Shown: positions 42,874 to 51,998, counted from the first letter of the stretch. The stretch is 64,000 nucleotides of DNA from Desulforamulus ferrireducens (GCF_002005145.1 NZ_CP019698.1:496001-560000); one strand, 5' to 3'. Notes: generated by a model not told the origin, from the sequence alone. Program-made: numbers and translations.

Positions 42874-45171
42874 ATGGACCACAAATTAATTATGTCTTTC
42901 GAAGAAAAGTGTATTCAGGAGCAACCACCGGCCTGCAATGCCACCTGCCCTGTGCACGTGGATGTCAGGGGCATGGTGGCGGCTATTGCGGCTGAGCGCT
43001 TTACTGAAGCCTTCAATATATATTGTAAGTCTGTACCCTTCCCGGGGATTATTGGTCGCATTTGTGACCACCCATGCCAGTCTGCCTGCAAACGGGGCGA
43101 AGCGGGGGACGCCATCGCCATTGCTGCCCTGGAAAAGGCCGTTGTGCAGCAAGTGGAGGTAGCCCGCCCCAAGCTGACACCTGCCAGCCCCAAGTCACAG
43201 CGGGTGGCGGTGGTGGGAGGAGGGTTAAGCGGTTTAACCGCAGCCCATGACCTGGCCAAAAAAGGTTACCAGGTAACTTTGCTGGAAACCGGCAGCCAAT
43301 TGGCTGGCAGGATTAGAGAAAGATTCAGTACTGAGCTACCCGAGCAAGTGATTAACGACGATTTGGCTGTTATTGAACAGTTGGGCATAACCGTCCAACT
43401 TAACACAGGCGTAGGCAAGGATATTTCCTTTACCTCTTTATGTGAGGACTATGATGCAGTTTATCTTACTGCCCTGCCTGGGCAGCAACCGGGTGAGCTA
43501 ACCATTGATCCCCTTACTTTGGCTACAGAAATTAAGGGTGTTTTTGCCGGTGGCAGTTTGCGCCTGGGCAACACTTCACCCATTGGCTCGGTGGCAGACG
43601 GCAGAAAGGCAGCCATTTCCATTGATCGTTATCTCCAAGGGGTATCTCTCACAGCAGCCCGGGAGCAGGAAGGACCCTTCCAAACCAGGCTCTTTACCAG
43701 TTTGGTGGGAGTGGAACCACTGCCGGTGGTGCCCATGGGGCAAGACCGCAGCTTTTATAGCAAGGAAGAAGCCAAGCGGGAGGCTGCCCGTTGTTTGCAG
43801 TGCCAGTGCTTGGAATGTGTCAAGGTATGCCCATATCTAGAACACTTTAAGGGTTATCCTAAAAAATACGTCCGTCAAATCAACCACAACCTTAAGATGA
43901 TCAAGGGTCGGCACGAAGCCAACATCTTAATAAACTCCTGCAGCCTGTGTGGTCTCTGCCAGGAGGCTTGTCCGGAAGGACTTCACCTGGGAGAGCTTTG
44001 TGGCATGGCTCGCCAGGAGATGGTGAAAAAGGGGAAAATGCCCCCCTCGGCCCATGATTTTCCCCTGCGGGACATGGCCTTCAGTAATGGCCCGTCCTGT
44101 ACGTTAACCCGCCACCAACCAGGGCATACTGTCAGTAACTATCTCTTTTTCCCGGGCTGTCAGCTTAGTGCCACCGCCCCGGAGCATGTGGTCAGGGTTT
44201 ATGACTATTTAACAGAGAAACTGCCCGGCGGGGTTGGCCTGATGCTGCGCTGCTGTGGTGCTCCGGCAGAATGGTCAGGACGTCGGGAGCTATTTATGGC
44301 CGAGCTGCAGCAAATTAAGGACCAGTGGGAGGAGATGGGCAAGCCTTGCCTGGTGTTGGCCTGTTCCACCTGTCAGCAGATTTTTCAACAATACCTGCCC
44401 GAGGCGAAGCTTGTTTCCCTGTGGGAGTTGTATGACTTGCACGGTTTACCCCAGGTTGCTGCAGCCAAAAGACCAACCCTGGTGGCAGTACACGATGCCT
44501 GTACCGCCAGACACCGCGGGGAAGTGCAGGAGAAAGTAAGAAAAATTTTGCTTGCGTTAGGCTGCCGGTTGGAGGAACTACCCACCAGCGGTAATAAAAC
44601 CGAGTGCTGCGGCTATGGTGGACTGATGCAGTATGCTAACCGCCCTTTGGCGGATGAGGTGGCTAAGCGGCGCATTAAGCAAAGTCCTGCGGACTATGTG
44701 GCCTACTGTGCCATATGCCAGGAAAACTTTACGGCTAAGGGCAAACGCACCTATCACCTGCTGGATCTAATCTATGGGGAGGCCGATCCTACCACCCCTG
44801 CTAAACGTCGCGTAGGTTACTCCCAACGGCGGGAAAACAGAGTAAAGCTGAAAAACAAACTACTTAAAGAGGTATGGAGAGAAAAGATCGTGCCACAGGA
44901 AAATGACTATACGGCCATTAAACTATTAATTTCTCCTTCAGTACAGGAACTAATGGAAGAACGTTTAATTTTGGTAGAAGATATCCAAAAGGTTATTGCC
45001 TATGCTGAAAGGACAGGTAAGAAGCTCTTTAATCATGACAGCGGTCATTACCTGGCCTACCATCGGCCGGTTAGTGTAACTTACTGGGTGGAGTATCTGC
45101 CCGAGGGCGATGGTTATAGAATCTTCAACACCTATTCTCACAGAATGGAGATACCTGGTGGAGATGAATGA
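42874..45171 (+). CDS. FAD/Fe-S dicluster oxidoreductase of the Mop cluster
   Basis: 765 aa, four parts. Residues 1-95 are a GltD-like Fe-S entry domain (CNATCPVHVDV, CDHPCQSACKRGEAG). Residues about 108-260 hold a short FAD domain (VVGGGLSGLTAAHDLA) that seems to lack a full NADPH domain. About 305-385 holds two cluster motifs (CLQCQCLECVKVCP, CSLCGLCQEACP). About 425-640 contains two CCG repeats (CCGAPAEW, CCGYGG), as in heterodisulfide reductase HdrB/glycolate oxidase. The last 90 residues (DHDSGHY-like HDSGHYLAYHRP) are unassigned. Probably carries electrons from Mop to another acceptor (inference). Confidence 0.82.
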   Translation: MDHKLIMSFEEKCIQEQPPACNATCPVHVDVRGMVAAIAAERFTEAFNIYCKSVPFPGIIGRICDHPCQSACKRGEAGDAIAIAALEKAVVQQVEVARPKLTPASPKSQRVAVVGGGLSGLTAAHDLAKKGYQVTLLETGSQLAGRIRERFSTELPEQVINDDLAVIEQLGITVQLNTGVGKDISFTSLCEDYDAVYLTALPGQQPGELTIDPLTLATEIKGVFAGGSLRLGNTSPIGSVADGRKAAISIDRYLQGVSLTAAREQEGPFQTRLFTSLVGVEPLPVVPMGQDRSFYSKEEAKREAARCLQCQCLECVKVCPYLEHFKGYPKKYVRQINHNLKMIKGRHEANILINSCSLCGLCQEACPEGLHLGELCGMARQEMVKKGKMPPSAHDFPLRDMAFSNGPSCTLTRHQPGHTVSNYLFFPGCQLSATAPEHVVRVYDYLTEKLPGGVGLMLRCCGAPAEWSGRRELFMAELQQIKDQWEEMGKPCLVLACSTCQQIFQQYLPEAKLVSLWELYDLHGLPQVAAAKRPTLVAVHDACTARHRGEVQEKVRKILLALGCRLEELPTSGNKTECCGYGGLMQYANRPLADEVAKRRIKQSPADYVAYCAICQENFTAKGKRTYHLLDLIYGEADPTTPAKRRVGYSQRRENRVKLKNKLLKEVWREKIVPQENDYTAIKLLISPSVQELMEERLILVEDIQKVIAYAERTGKKLFNHDSGHYLAYHRPVSVTYWVEYLPEGDGYRIFNTYSHRMEIPGGDE

Positions 45172-45183
45172 GGAAGTGAATGT

Positions 45184-45378
45184 ATGAGCCAAGAGAAGGT
45201 TTTGGAGTGCCTGAAATGTGGCGTCAAATTGGCAATGGGCAATGTGGAGGTAACCTATTTGAACAACAAATTTCCCATTCAATTGCCCAAATGTCCCAAG
45301 TGTGGGCTGGTTTTCATTCCAGAGGAGCTGGCCACCGGTAAAATGTTAGAGGTGGAGAAGGCCCTGGAGGATAAGTAA
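45184..45378 (+). CDS. Small zinc-ribbon/redox protein of the Mop cluster
   Basis: 64 aa. Two CXXC pairs (CLKCG near residue 9 and CPKCG near residue 37) form a rubredoxin- or zinc-ribbon-like site. From memory the Desulfovibrio vulgaris counterpart is annotated as DVU_1557-family redox protein. It starts 12 bp after the dicluster gene and 20 bp before the methyltransferase, so it is part of the same transcript. Metal and partner unknown. Confidence 0.75.
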   Translation: MSQEKVLECLKCGVKLAMGNVEVTYLNNKFPIQLPKCPKCGLVFIPEELATGKMLEVEKALEDK

Positions 45379-45398
45379 ACCTAGCGGAGGTAAACAAA

Positions 45399-46136
45399 AT
45401 GTCCAACTCTGGTGGTTACTGCATTTATGAAGGAACAGCCATTAGGCAGGTTACCGGTGATAGTATCCGGCCCGGGGGCTTTCAACTGACGGAGCGGGCC
45501 ATGGAGTTTTGTGCCCTGCCGCCAGGGGCGAAGGTGTTGGATATTGGTTGTGGCACTGGCGCCACTGTGGAATATCTCATAGATAAATATCAGCTACAGG
45601 CGGTGGGAATAGACCCCTCCCACCTGTTGCTGGCACAGGGTCGTCAGAGAAGGCCAGATTTACCTATCTTTCAGGCTGTGGGTGAATGCCTGCCCTTTTA
45701 TGAAGGTGAAATGGCAGGTGTTTTGGCCGAGTGTTCCCTGTCGGTGATGACTAATCCGGCCAGAGTGCTGAGGGAATGTCAGCGAGTGTTAAGGGCAGGG
45801 GGCTACCTGATTTTAACGGATATTTACGCCAAAAACTCAGCAGCAGTGGCCGGCTTGCGAACCTTGCCCCTGGTGAGCTGTGTCACCGGCGCCATGGGGC
45901 GCCAGGAACTGGAAGAAATGCTTAAGCAAGCCGGTTTGCGGGTTGTTCTTTGGGAGGATCACGGGGAACTGCTTAAACAACTTATGGTTAGGCTAATCCT
46001 GACCCATGGTTCCCTAAAAAATTTCTGGCAGCAGGGTGACACCGGCGGGATGACCGGCGAGTCAATACAGGAAATTATCAAAGAGGCAAAGTTGAGCTAT
46101 TACCTGTTAGTAGCCCAAAAGGGGGAGGATAAATAA
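45399..46136 (+). CDS. SAM-dependent methyltransferase of the Mop cluster
   Basis: 245 aa, ATG with GCGGAGGT. Class I methyltransferase fold: motif I VLDIGCGTGATVEYL (about 45-59), acidic residue GIDPS, and the later strand LRAGGYLILTD. From memory the family is called DVU_1556 after the Desulfovibrio copy. The substrate is not known. Its fixed place between Fe-S proteins and a radical SAM enzyme suggests it modifies a cofactor or a small molecule handled by Mop rather than nucleic acid (inference). Confidence 0.8.
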   Translation: MSNSGGYCIYEGTAIRQVTGDSIRPGGFQLTERAMEFCALPPGAKVLDIGCGTGATVEYLIDKYQLQAVGIDPSHLLLAQGRQRRPDLPIFQAVGECLPFYEGEMAGVLAECSLSVMTNPARVLRECQRVLRAGGYLILTDIYAKNSAAVAGLRTLPLVSCVTGAMGRQELEEMLKQAGLRVVLWEDHGELLKQLMVRLILTHGSLKNFWQQGDTGGMTGESIQEIIKEAKLSYYLLVAQKGEDK

Positions 46137-46570
46137 TGTCTGAAGCAATGTTTCGTATGTTTGAACTGGCCCAACAGGGTTTTTCTTGCAGTCAGATTTT
46201 ATTACAACTGGGCTTGGAGGCCCAGGGTAAAAGCAATGACGACCTTATCCGAGCCATGGCGGGCTTAGCAGGGGGCATGGGCTTTGCCGGTGAAACCTGT
46301 GGCGCCTTAACAGGTGGGGCCTGCCTGCTGGGGTTATATGTAACGGATCAGGAACGGTTAAAGCTGATGGTTGCTGAACTGGTTGACTGGTTTAAGGAAC
46401 AAATGGCAACGGAATACGGTGGTATTAACTGTCGTGATATTTTAGGTGAGGAACTACAATATCAGACTGTTTCCATGAAATGCGGTAATATTGTTGGTGC
46501 CACCTATGCAAAGGTGAGGGAACTTCTGCAACAACATCAAATTGAGCTAACGGGGTCTGACCATGAGTGA
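46136..46570 (+). CDS. C-GCAxxG-C-C family protein
   Basis: 144 aa, start overlapping the methyltransferase stop by one base. It has the spaced-Cys pattern of this family: FSCSQILLQL near residue 17, GETCGALTGGACLLG in the middle, NCRDILG and KCGNIVG near the end. Such proteins are thought to bind a metal or Fe-S cluster, or to be redox active through cysteine pairs. Role in the Mop system unknown. Coupled translationally to both neighbours. Confidence 0.8.
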   Translation: MSEAMFRMFELAQQGFSCSQILLQLGLEAQGKSNDDLIRAMAGLAGGMGFAGETCGALTGGACLLGLYVTDQERLKLMVAELVDWFKEQMATEYGGINCRDILGEELQYQTVSMKCGNIVGATYAKVRELLQQHQIELTGSDHE

Positions 46571-47918
46571 GCAATTTCTGAGCCAGACAGAGAGTGTTTG
46601 TCCCCATTGTTTGCGGCGGTTACCGGCCAAGCGGGTACAGCAGGGCGAGCAGGTTTTTCTCGTGAAAAATTGCCCGGAGCATGGGGCTACAAAGACGCCG
46701 CTTTGGCGGGGAGCACCGGATTACCGGAACTGGGCCAGGCCCAAACTGCCCTCCCAACCCAAAGAGTGTTTTACAGAGATAGAAAAGGGCTGCCCCTATG
46801 ACTGTGGACTTTGCCCGGAGCATCGGCAGCATAGCTGTACGGTGTTGCTGGAGGTTACCCAACGGTGCAATTTAGGTTGTAGCTATTGTTTTGCCAATGC
46901 CGGTGCAAAGGTGAGCGACCCGGATCTGCCCACCATCAAAGGTTGGTTTGAACAAATCCTCCAAGCCGGTGGACCCTACAATATTCAATTATCCGGCGGC
47001 GAGCCCACCCTGCGGGACGACTTGCCGGAGATTATCCGTCTGGGCAAATCATTGGGCTTTAATTTCATTCAGATAAATACCAACGGTTTGCGCCTGGCTG
47101 AGGAACCCTCCTTTTTAAAGAAGTGTCAAGAAGCCGGTCTAACCTCTATTTTTTTACAATATGACGGAACCGAGGAAGCCATCTATGAGGCCTTACGGGG
47201 TAGGCCCTTGCTAAAGCAAAAACTCCAAGCCATTGAACACTGCCGCCAGTTTAATATCGGTGTTGTCTTGGTGCCTACCCTGGTACCGGGGATTAACATA
47301 CATAACATTGGTGCTATGGTTGAACAGGCCCTAAGTTATTTACCCACAGTGCGGGGCATTCATTTTCAGCCGGTCAGCTATTTTGGCCGTTATCCCGCAC
47401 CGCCCGGGGACGAGCAACGCATTACCATTCCCGAGGTGATCCGAGCCATTGAGGAGCAAAGTGCAGGAAAAATTACCAGGGACAGCTTTAAGCCACCGGG
47501 CTGTGAAAATGCCCTGTGTTCCTTTCACGGCAATTTTATCCTGTTACCCAGCGGTGAACTGAGACCTTGGACCAAACACGAGGGCTGCTGTGACACTACC
47601 GAAAGGGCTGAAGTGGGGGCAGCCAAGGCCAGAAGTTTTGTGGCCAAGTACTGGTCTGCTCCGGAGATTAAGCCGGTTACCGTGGGAACCGGCGGGGGAG
47701 CCTTACGACTTTGGGATGCCTTTATTGAAAGAGCCCGCACCCATTCCTTCAGTATCTCGGGTATGGCCTTTCAGGATGCCTGGAATTTAGATTTGGAAAG
47801 GCTAAAGGATTGCTGTATTCATGTCATGTCCCCGGATGGTAAGCTTATACCCTTCTGTGCCTATAATTTAACAGACAGTCAGGGACGACCCCTTTATCGT
47901 CAGGTGAGTAAGTCATGA
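46563..47918 (+). CDS. Radical SAM enzyme of the Mop cluster
   Basis: 451 aa, overlapping the upstream gene by 8 bp. Radical SAM cluster ligands Cys102-X3-Cys106-X2-Cys109 (CNLGCSYC), the GGEPTLR motif for SAM binding, and the NTNGL strand are present. The N-terminal 90 residues carry extra cysteines in a zinc-ribbon arrangement (Cys13, Cys16, NCPEHG, GCPYDCGLC), as in the tetraether lipid synthase (Tes) group. A C-terminal domain has CC pairs (GCCDTT, DCCIHV). From memory, related proteins in the same context can contain selenocysteine; none is needed here. Reaction unknown. Confidence 0.85.
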   Translation: MSEQFLSQTESVCPHCLRRLPAKRVQQGEQVFLVKNCPEHGATKTPLWRGAPDYRNWARPKLPSQPKECFTEIEKGCPYDCGLCPEHRQHSCTVLLEVTQRCNLGCSYCFANAGAKVSDPDLPTIKGWFEQILQAGGPYNIQLSGGEPTLRDDLPEIIRLGKSLGFNFIQINTNGLRLAEEPSFLKKCQEAGLTSIFLQYDGTEEAIYEALRGRPLLKQKLQAIEHCRQFNIGVVLVPTLVPGINIHNIGAMVEQALSYLPTVRGIHFQPVSYFGRYPAPPGDEQRITIPEVIRAIEEQSAGKITRDSFKPPGCENALCSFHGNFILLPSGELRPWTKHEGCCDTTERAEVGAAKARSFVAKYWSAPEIKPVTVGTGGGALRLWDAFIERARTHSFSISGMAFQDAWNLDLERLKDCCIHVMSPDGKLIPFCAYNLTDSQGRPLYRQVSKS

Positions 47919-49273
47919 AACTAACCCCACTGCAACCATGGATTGCTCAAAAAATCGGGGTTAGCAGCAGTTCCTTAACCAGAGAAGCCATTGAGCAATA
48001 TCAATTGGCTAAGTTGCGGCAAACCCTCCGGTTAGCCACAGAACGTAGTACCTTTTATCGTCGAAGGCTGGGCCAGGTTTCTCTTAAAGATTTAGCCTCT
48101 TTTCAAGAACTGCCCTTTACCACCGCCGCGGATATTTGCCAGAACCCCCTGAGCTTTCTTTGTGTTTCCCAGGACGAGATCAGCCGGGTGGTAACCCTGC
48201 AGAGTTCCGGTACCACCGGAGCACCGAAAAGAATCTACTTCACCAAAGAAGAACAGGAATTAACCATTGATTTTTTCCATATTGGCATGTCTAACCTGGT
48301 GGGGCCGGGGGATACCGTAATGATCCTGTTACCGGGACAACTACCCGGCAGTGTGGGAGATTTGCTGGCCCAGGGGTTGGCACGACTGGGAGTGAGACCT
48401 GTTCCCCACGGTTTGGTTACAGAGCCAGGGAAAACACTGGAGATTATACGGGAACAAAGGGTTAATGCCCTGGTGGGTATCCCCACCCAGGTGCTGGCCC
48501 TGGCCAGACACCGCAGTGAGGACGGCCAAAGGGCAGCCCTCCGTCTGAAAAGTGTTCTCCTCAGTACTGATTATGTTCCCCAGGCTATTACCAGGGAACT
48601 GGAACAAAGCTGGGGTTGCCGGGTCTTTGGTCATTATGGTATGACTGAGATGGGACTGGGAGGCGGTGTTGAGTGTGAGGCCTTAGGAGGCTACCACTTG
48701 CGCGAAGCTGATTTATATTTTGAGATTATCAACCCTATCACCGGTGCACCGGTACCCGAAGGGGAAGAGGGGGAAGTGGTGTTTACCACCCTCACCAGGC
48801 GTGGTATGCCTCTTATCCGCTATCGCACCGGAGATTGGGCTAGATTTATCCCCGAACCCTGCCCCTGTGGCAGTATGCTCAAAAGAATGGCTCGGGTGAG
48901 GGGAAGGGTGGCCGGTGCCTGTCAGTTGGCAGGAGGCAGTATTACCATGCAGGAACTGGATGAGGCTCTCTTTGCCACCGCAGGACTGCTTAATTTCACA
49001 GCCACTTTATCCCGTCCTGAGCAGTTGGACAGGTTAACCATCGGGTTAAAAATGGCCGCTGGCTTTAGTGAGGATGGGATACAGGTTATCCAAGCAGCCT
49101 TAGCCACCATACCGGCCATTGCCAGGGCATTGGAGCAAGGTGATTTGGAAATTTGTCTGGAACTGCTGCCAGAGGATTGGCCAGTAACTGCTGCTAAACG
49201 ATTGATTAAAGATCTGAGAAACGGGGGTAACAACCATGAAAAAACTCTACCAAGCCATGCTGCAATACCTTGA
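47915..49273 (+). CDS. AMP-dependent CoA ligase of the Mop cluster (PaaK-like)
   Basis: 452 aa, ATGA overlap with the radical SAM gene. Adenylate-forming fold like phenylacetate-CoA ligase: P-loop SSGTTGAPKRI, the YGMTEMG core, and YRTGDWARF. A small C-terminal domain follows. It would activate a carboxylic acid as acyl-AMP and then acyl-CoA. An attractive link is activation of the acid product of Mop, but it could equally serve modification of a cofactor. The substrate pocket cannot be read from sequence alone. Confidence 0.83.
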   Translation: MKLTPLQPWIAQKIGVSSSSLTREAIEQYQLAKLRQTLRLATERSTFYRRRLGQVSLKDLASFQELPFTTAADICQNPLSFLCVSQDEISRVVTLQSSGTTGAPKRIYFTKEEQELTIDFFHIGMSNLVGPGDTVMILLPGQLPGSVGDLLAQGLARLGVRPVPHGLVTEPGKTLEIIREQRVNALVGIPTQVLALARHRSEDGQRAALRLKSVLLSTDYVPQAITRELEQSWGCRVFGHYGMTEMGLGGGVECEALGGYHLREADLYFEIINPITGAPVPEGEEGEVVFTTLTRRGMPLIRYRTGDWARFIPEPCPCGSMLKRMARVRGRVAGACQLAGGSITMQELDEALFATAGLLNFTATLSRPEQLDRLTIGLKMAAGFSEDGIQVIQAALATIPAIARALEQGDLEICLELLPEDWPVTAAKRLIKDLRNGGNNHEKTLPSHAAIP

Positions 49274-50264
49274 ACAGGGTGATAGCTTTGTCCAGGCTAC
49301 CATCCTCTCCCAGTCCGGTTCCGCCCCACGCACTGCCGGAGCCAAAATGATCATTTTACCGGATCAATCAATTCTGGGTACCATAGGCGGAGGGTTGGTA
49401 GAGGCCAAGGTACAGGAATTGGCCGGGGAAGTCTTTCAGACCAAGCAGGCAGTAATCAAGGACTTTAACCTGACGGGCCAAGAGGCCGGGCAAATGGATA
49501 TGATTTGCGGGGGCAGACTTAAGGTGTTGGTGGAATATATGAATGCTGCCAACCAACAACTGGTTACCGTTTATCAAGCTTTGCTGGAGGCTATGGAAAG
49601 ACGGCAGCGGGCGGTCCTGGTAACCCCACTGAACGATGACGGTAAGCAAACCTTTTTATTACATGGGGATGGTTCTCTTACCGGCGCCTTTACCGGCCCC
49701 AAGGAATGGTTGGAGGAACTTATCAAATTACCCGGCAGGTACCCTCAGGTTATTGAACTGGGGGAGCAGAGTTTTCTGGCAGAACCCGTTAGCACCAGTG
49801 GCACTGTTTATATTTTTGGTGCTGGCCATGTCTCACAAAAATTAGCCTTAGTGACCAGCCTGGTGGGCTTTCGTACGGTGGTACTGGATGACCGGCAGGA
49901 ATTTGCCAATAGGGAGCGTTTTCCTACCGCGGATGAGGTGGTGGTGCTGGCTGACTTTGGGCAGGCCTGTAGCAATCTGGACATTGATCAGGATAGTTAT
50001 CTCGTCATCGTCACCCGAGGGCATGCCCACGACAAGACAGTGCTGGCCCAGGCCCTGAAGACCAAGGCGCGTTATATCGGTATGATTGGCAGTAAGAAAA
50101 AACGTGACACCGTTTACCGTGCGCTGCAGCAGGAAGGCCATAGTTTAGAAGCTTTACAAAGGGTCTACTGCCCCATTGGACTGGAAATTGGTGCCGAAAC
50201 ACCGGAGGAGATCGCTGTGAGTATTACAGCGGAACTAATTAAGGTCAGAGCAGGGGAAAGCTGA
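49236..50264 (+). CDS. XdhC/CoxI-family molybdenum cofactor maturation protein
   Basis: 342 aa, ATG with GGGGGT, overlapping the ligase gene by 38 bp. The XdhC N domain carries GSAPRTAGAKM and GTIGGGLVEA; the C domain is a Rossmann fold (FGAGHVSQKLA, VLDDR, then IGMIGSKKKR). XdhC proteins bind the cytosine-dinucleotide cofactor and promote its sulfuration before insertion into xanthine oxidase-family enzymes. Here the client is almost surely Mop. Cytoplasmic. Confidence 0.9.
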   Translation: MKKLYQAMLQYLEQGDSFVQATILSQSGSAPRTAGAKMIILPDQSILGTIGGGLVEAKVQELAGEVFQTKQAVIKDFNLTGQEAGQMDMICGGRLKVLVEYMNAANQQLVTVYQALLEAMERRQRAVLVTPLNDDGKQTFLLHGDGSLTGAFTGPKEWLEELIKLPGRYPQVIELGEQSFLAEPVSTSGTVYIFGAGHVSQKLALVTSLVGFRTVVLDDRQEFANRERFPTADEVVVLADFGQACSNLDIDQDSYLVIVTRGHAHDKTVLAQALKTKARYIGMIGSKKKRDTVYRALQQEGHSLEALQRVYCPIGLEIGAETPEEIAVSITAELIKVRAGES

Positions 50265-51385
50265 TGAAGCAATGGGAGAACATTGAGGCCATTATTTTAG
50301 CCGCAGGGTTTTCTTCCCGCATGGGGCGGTTTAAGCCCCTGTTGCCTCTGGCAGGCACCACAGTGCTGGAGAAATCCATAGCCGTCTTTCGTGAGGCGGG
50401 TGTCCGAGAGGTAACAGTGGTGGTGGGTCACCGGGCTAACGACCTGCTACCGGTTTTACAACCCCTGGGGGTTAACATCGTTTTCAATGGTGATTACAGC
50501 AGTGGTATGTTTTCCTCTGTTAAGGCGGGGGTCAGTGCTTTACAACCCTCCTGCCAAGCCTTCTTTTTATTGCCGGGGGATATTCCTCTGGTGCAACCAA
50601 GCACTGTTATGAAGTTGCTAACAAGCCACCAAAGCCAGCCTACCGGTATTATTTATCCTTGCTACCAGGGCCAGCGGGGTCACCCGCCGCTCATATCCAC
50701 CCACTACCGGGCAGCCATTTTGACTGGCTCGGGGGAGGGAGGCTTAAGGGCTATCTTGGATCATTTTGAGGCGGCGGCCAGGGATGTGGCAGTGAGGGAT
50801 GAGGGAGTACTGCTGGATCTCGACACCCCGGGGGATTACCGGAAAATTTGTGCCATGCTAAAGGAAGACATTGTGCCTCCGGTACAGGATTGCTTGGAAC
50901 TTCTTAAGCAGGCCGGGGTATCCCCGCGCATCACCCAACATTGCCAGGCTGTGGCCCGGGTGGCAGAGAAAATAGCTTGCTCCTTAAAGGAAGCCGGTTA
51001 TCAATTGGATATTGACCTAATTATTGCTGCTGCTTTGCTGCACGATATCGCCAGGGGAGAAAGGGAACACGCCCAAGCGGGTGCCGAACGACTAAAGCAA
51101 CTGGGTTATCTCAGGGTGGCAGAAATTGTGGCCCATCATATGGACCTTTGGCCGGATCAGACAGGTATTAATGAAACGACGGTGGTTTATCTGGCTGATA
51201 AGTTGGTCAAGGAAAACCAACCCATGGCACTGGAACAAAGACTACAGGACATTTCACATAAATATGCTGCTCAGCCAGAGGTGCTGGAAGCAGCCACCAG
51301 GAGATTAAAGCAGGCAGCAATCATTAAGTCACAGATTGAAAGGGTAACAGCTTACCCGTTGGAAAAAATAATTGGCATTGGTTAA
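50264..51385 (+). CDS. MobA-like nucleotidyltransferase fused to HD domain
   Basis: 373 aa, TGATG overlap with xdhC. Residues 1-195 match MocA/MobA: the NTP loop LAAGFSSRMGRFKPLLP, LPGDIPL for metal and substrate, and RGHPPL. It would attach CMP to molybdopterin. Residues about 215-365 form an HD phosphohydrolase domain with LLHDIARGEREHAQAG. The fusion joins synthesis with a phosphohydrolase; the HD part might remove waste pyrophosphate-type products or regulate. From memory, the family is called DVU_1551 NTP transferase. Confidence 0.85.
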   Translation: MKQWENIEAIILAAGFSSRMGRFKPLLPLAGTTVLEKSIAVFREAGVREVTVVVGHRANDLLPVLQPLGVNIVFNGDYSSGMFSSVKAGVSALQPSCQAFFLLPGDIPLVQPSTVMKLLTSHQSQPTGIIYPCYQGQRGHPPLISTHYRAAILTGSGEGGLRAILDHFEAAARDVAVRDEGVLLDLDTPGDYRKICAMLKEDIVPPVQDCLELLKQAGVSPRITQHCQAVARVAEKIACSLKEAGYQLDIDLIIAAALLHDIARGEREHAQAGAERLKQLGYLRVAEIVAHHMDLWPDQTGINETTVVYLADKLVKENQPMALEQRLQDISHKYAAQPEVLEAATRRLKQAAIIKSQIERVTAYPLEKIIGIG

Positions 51386-51395
51386 GAGGTCCGGG

Positions 51396-51998
51396 ATGGA
51401 AGAAAAAATAATTTTTTTACTTAGGCATGGCGCGCTGGAGACCAACGGCAAAAGATTTATCGGGCAAATAGATTTACCTTTGAGTGAAGAGGGGATATGG
51501 CAGGCAAAGGGTTTAGCAGAGGAGCTTAGCCACCTCCCATTAACCCGGATCTACGCCAGTGATTTAAGGCGCGCCCGTCAGACCGCGGCGTTTATTGCTG
51601 TTAAACATAACCTCGTGCCTATCCTTTGCCCGGAACTACGGGAAATATCCCTGGGGGAGTGGGAGGGGAGATCCTTTGCCGAAATCCGCCGTGAGTTTCC
51701 CCAGGACTTCATTCAAAGGGGTAGGGATATTACTCATTTTAGTCCCCCCGCTGGGGAGAGTTTTCTACAATGCAGCCAGAGGGTGTTGATCCAATGGCAG
51801 AGGATAGTGGCAGAGACAAAGGGCAATATACTGGTTGTCGGGCATGCAGGGGTTAATCGGATAATTCTCTGCCATATTTTAGGGATGCCTCTGGAGAACA
51901 TCTTTTGTTTGAGCCAGGATTATGGCTGTATTAACATTATCAGCTATAGTAAGGAAAGGTTTCGGGTCAAAGCACTGAATTGCCGAAGCATTCCATAG
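51396..51998 (+). CDS. Histidine phosphatase (phosphoglycerate mutase-like)
   Basis: 200 aa from ATG at 51396, which has a GAGGT site; the open frame upstream to 51372 overlaps the previous gene. The RHG motif (Arg10-His11-Gly12) carries the phosphorylated His; acid/base Glu lies in LREISLGEWEG, and the second His in VVGHAGVNRI. The sequence is closest in style to CobC (alpha-ribazole phosphatase) types. Eleven bases after the HD fusion, so it is the last gene of the Mop transcript. It may dephosphorylate a cofactor precursor (inference). Confidence 0.82.
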   Translation: MEEKIIFLLRHGALETNGKRFIGQIDLPLSEEGIWQAKGLAEELSHLPLTRIYASDLRRARQTAAFIAVKHNLVPILCPELREISLGEWEGRSFAEIRREFPQDFIQRGRDITHFSPPAGESFLQCSQRVLIQWQRIVAETKGNILVVGHAGVNRIILCHILGMPLENIFCLSQDYGCINIISYSKERFRVKALNCRSIP

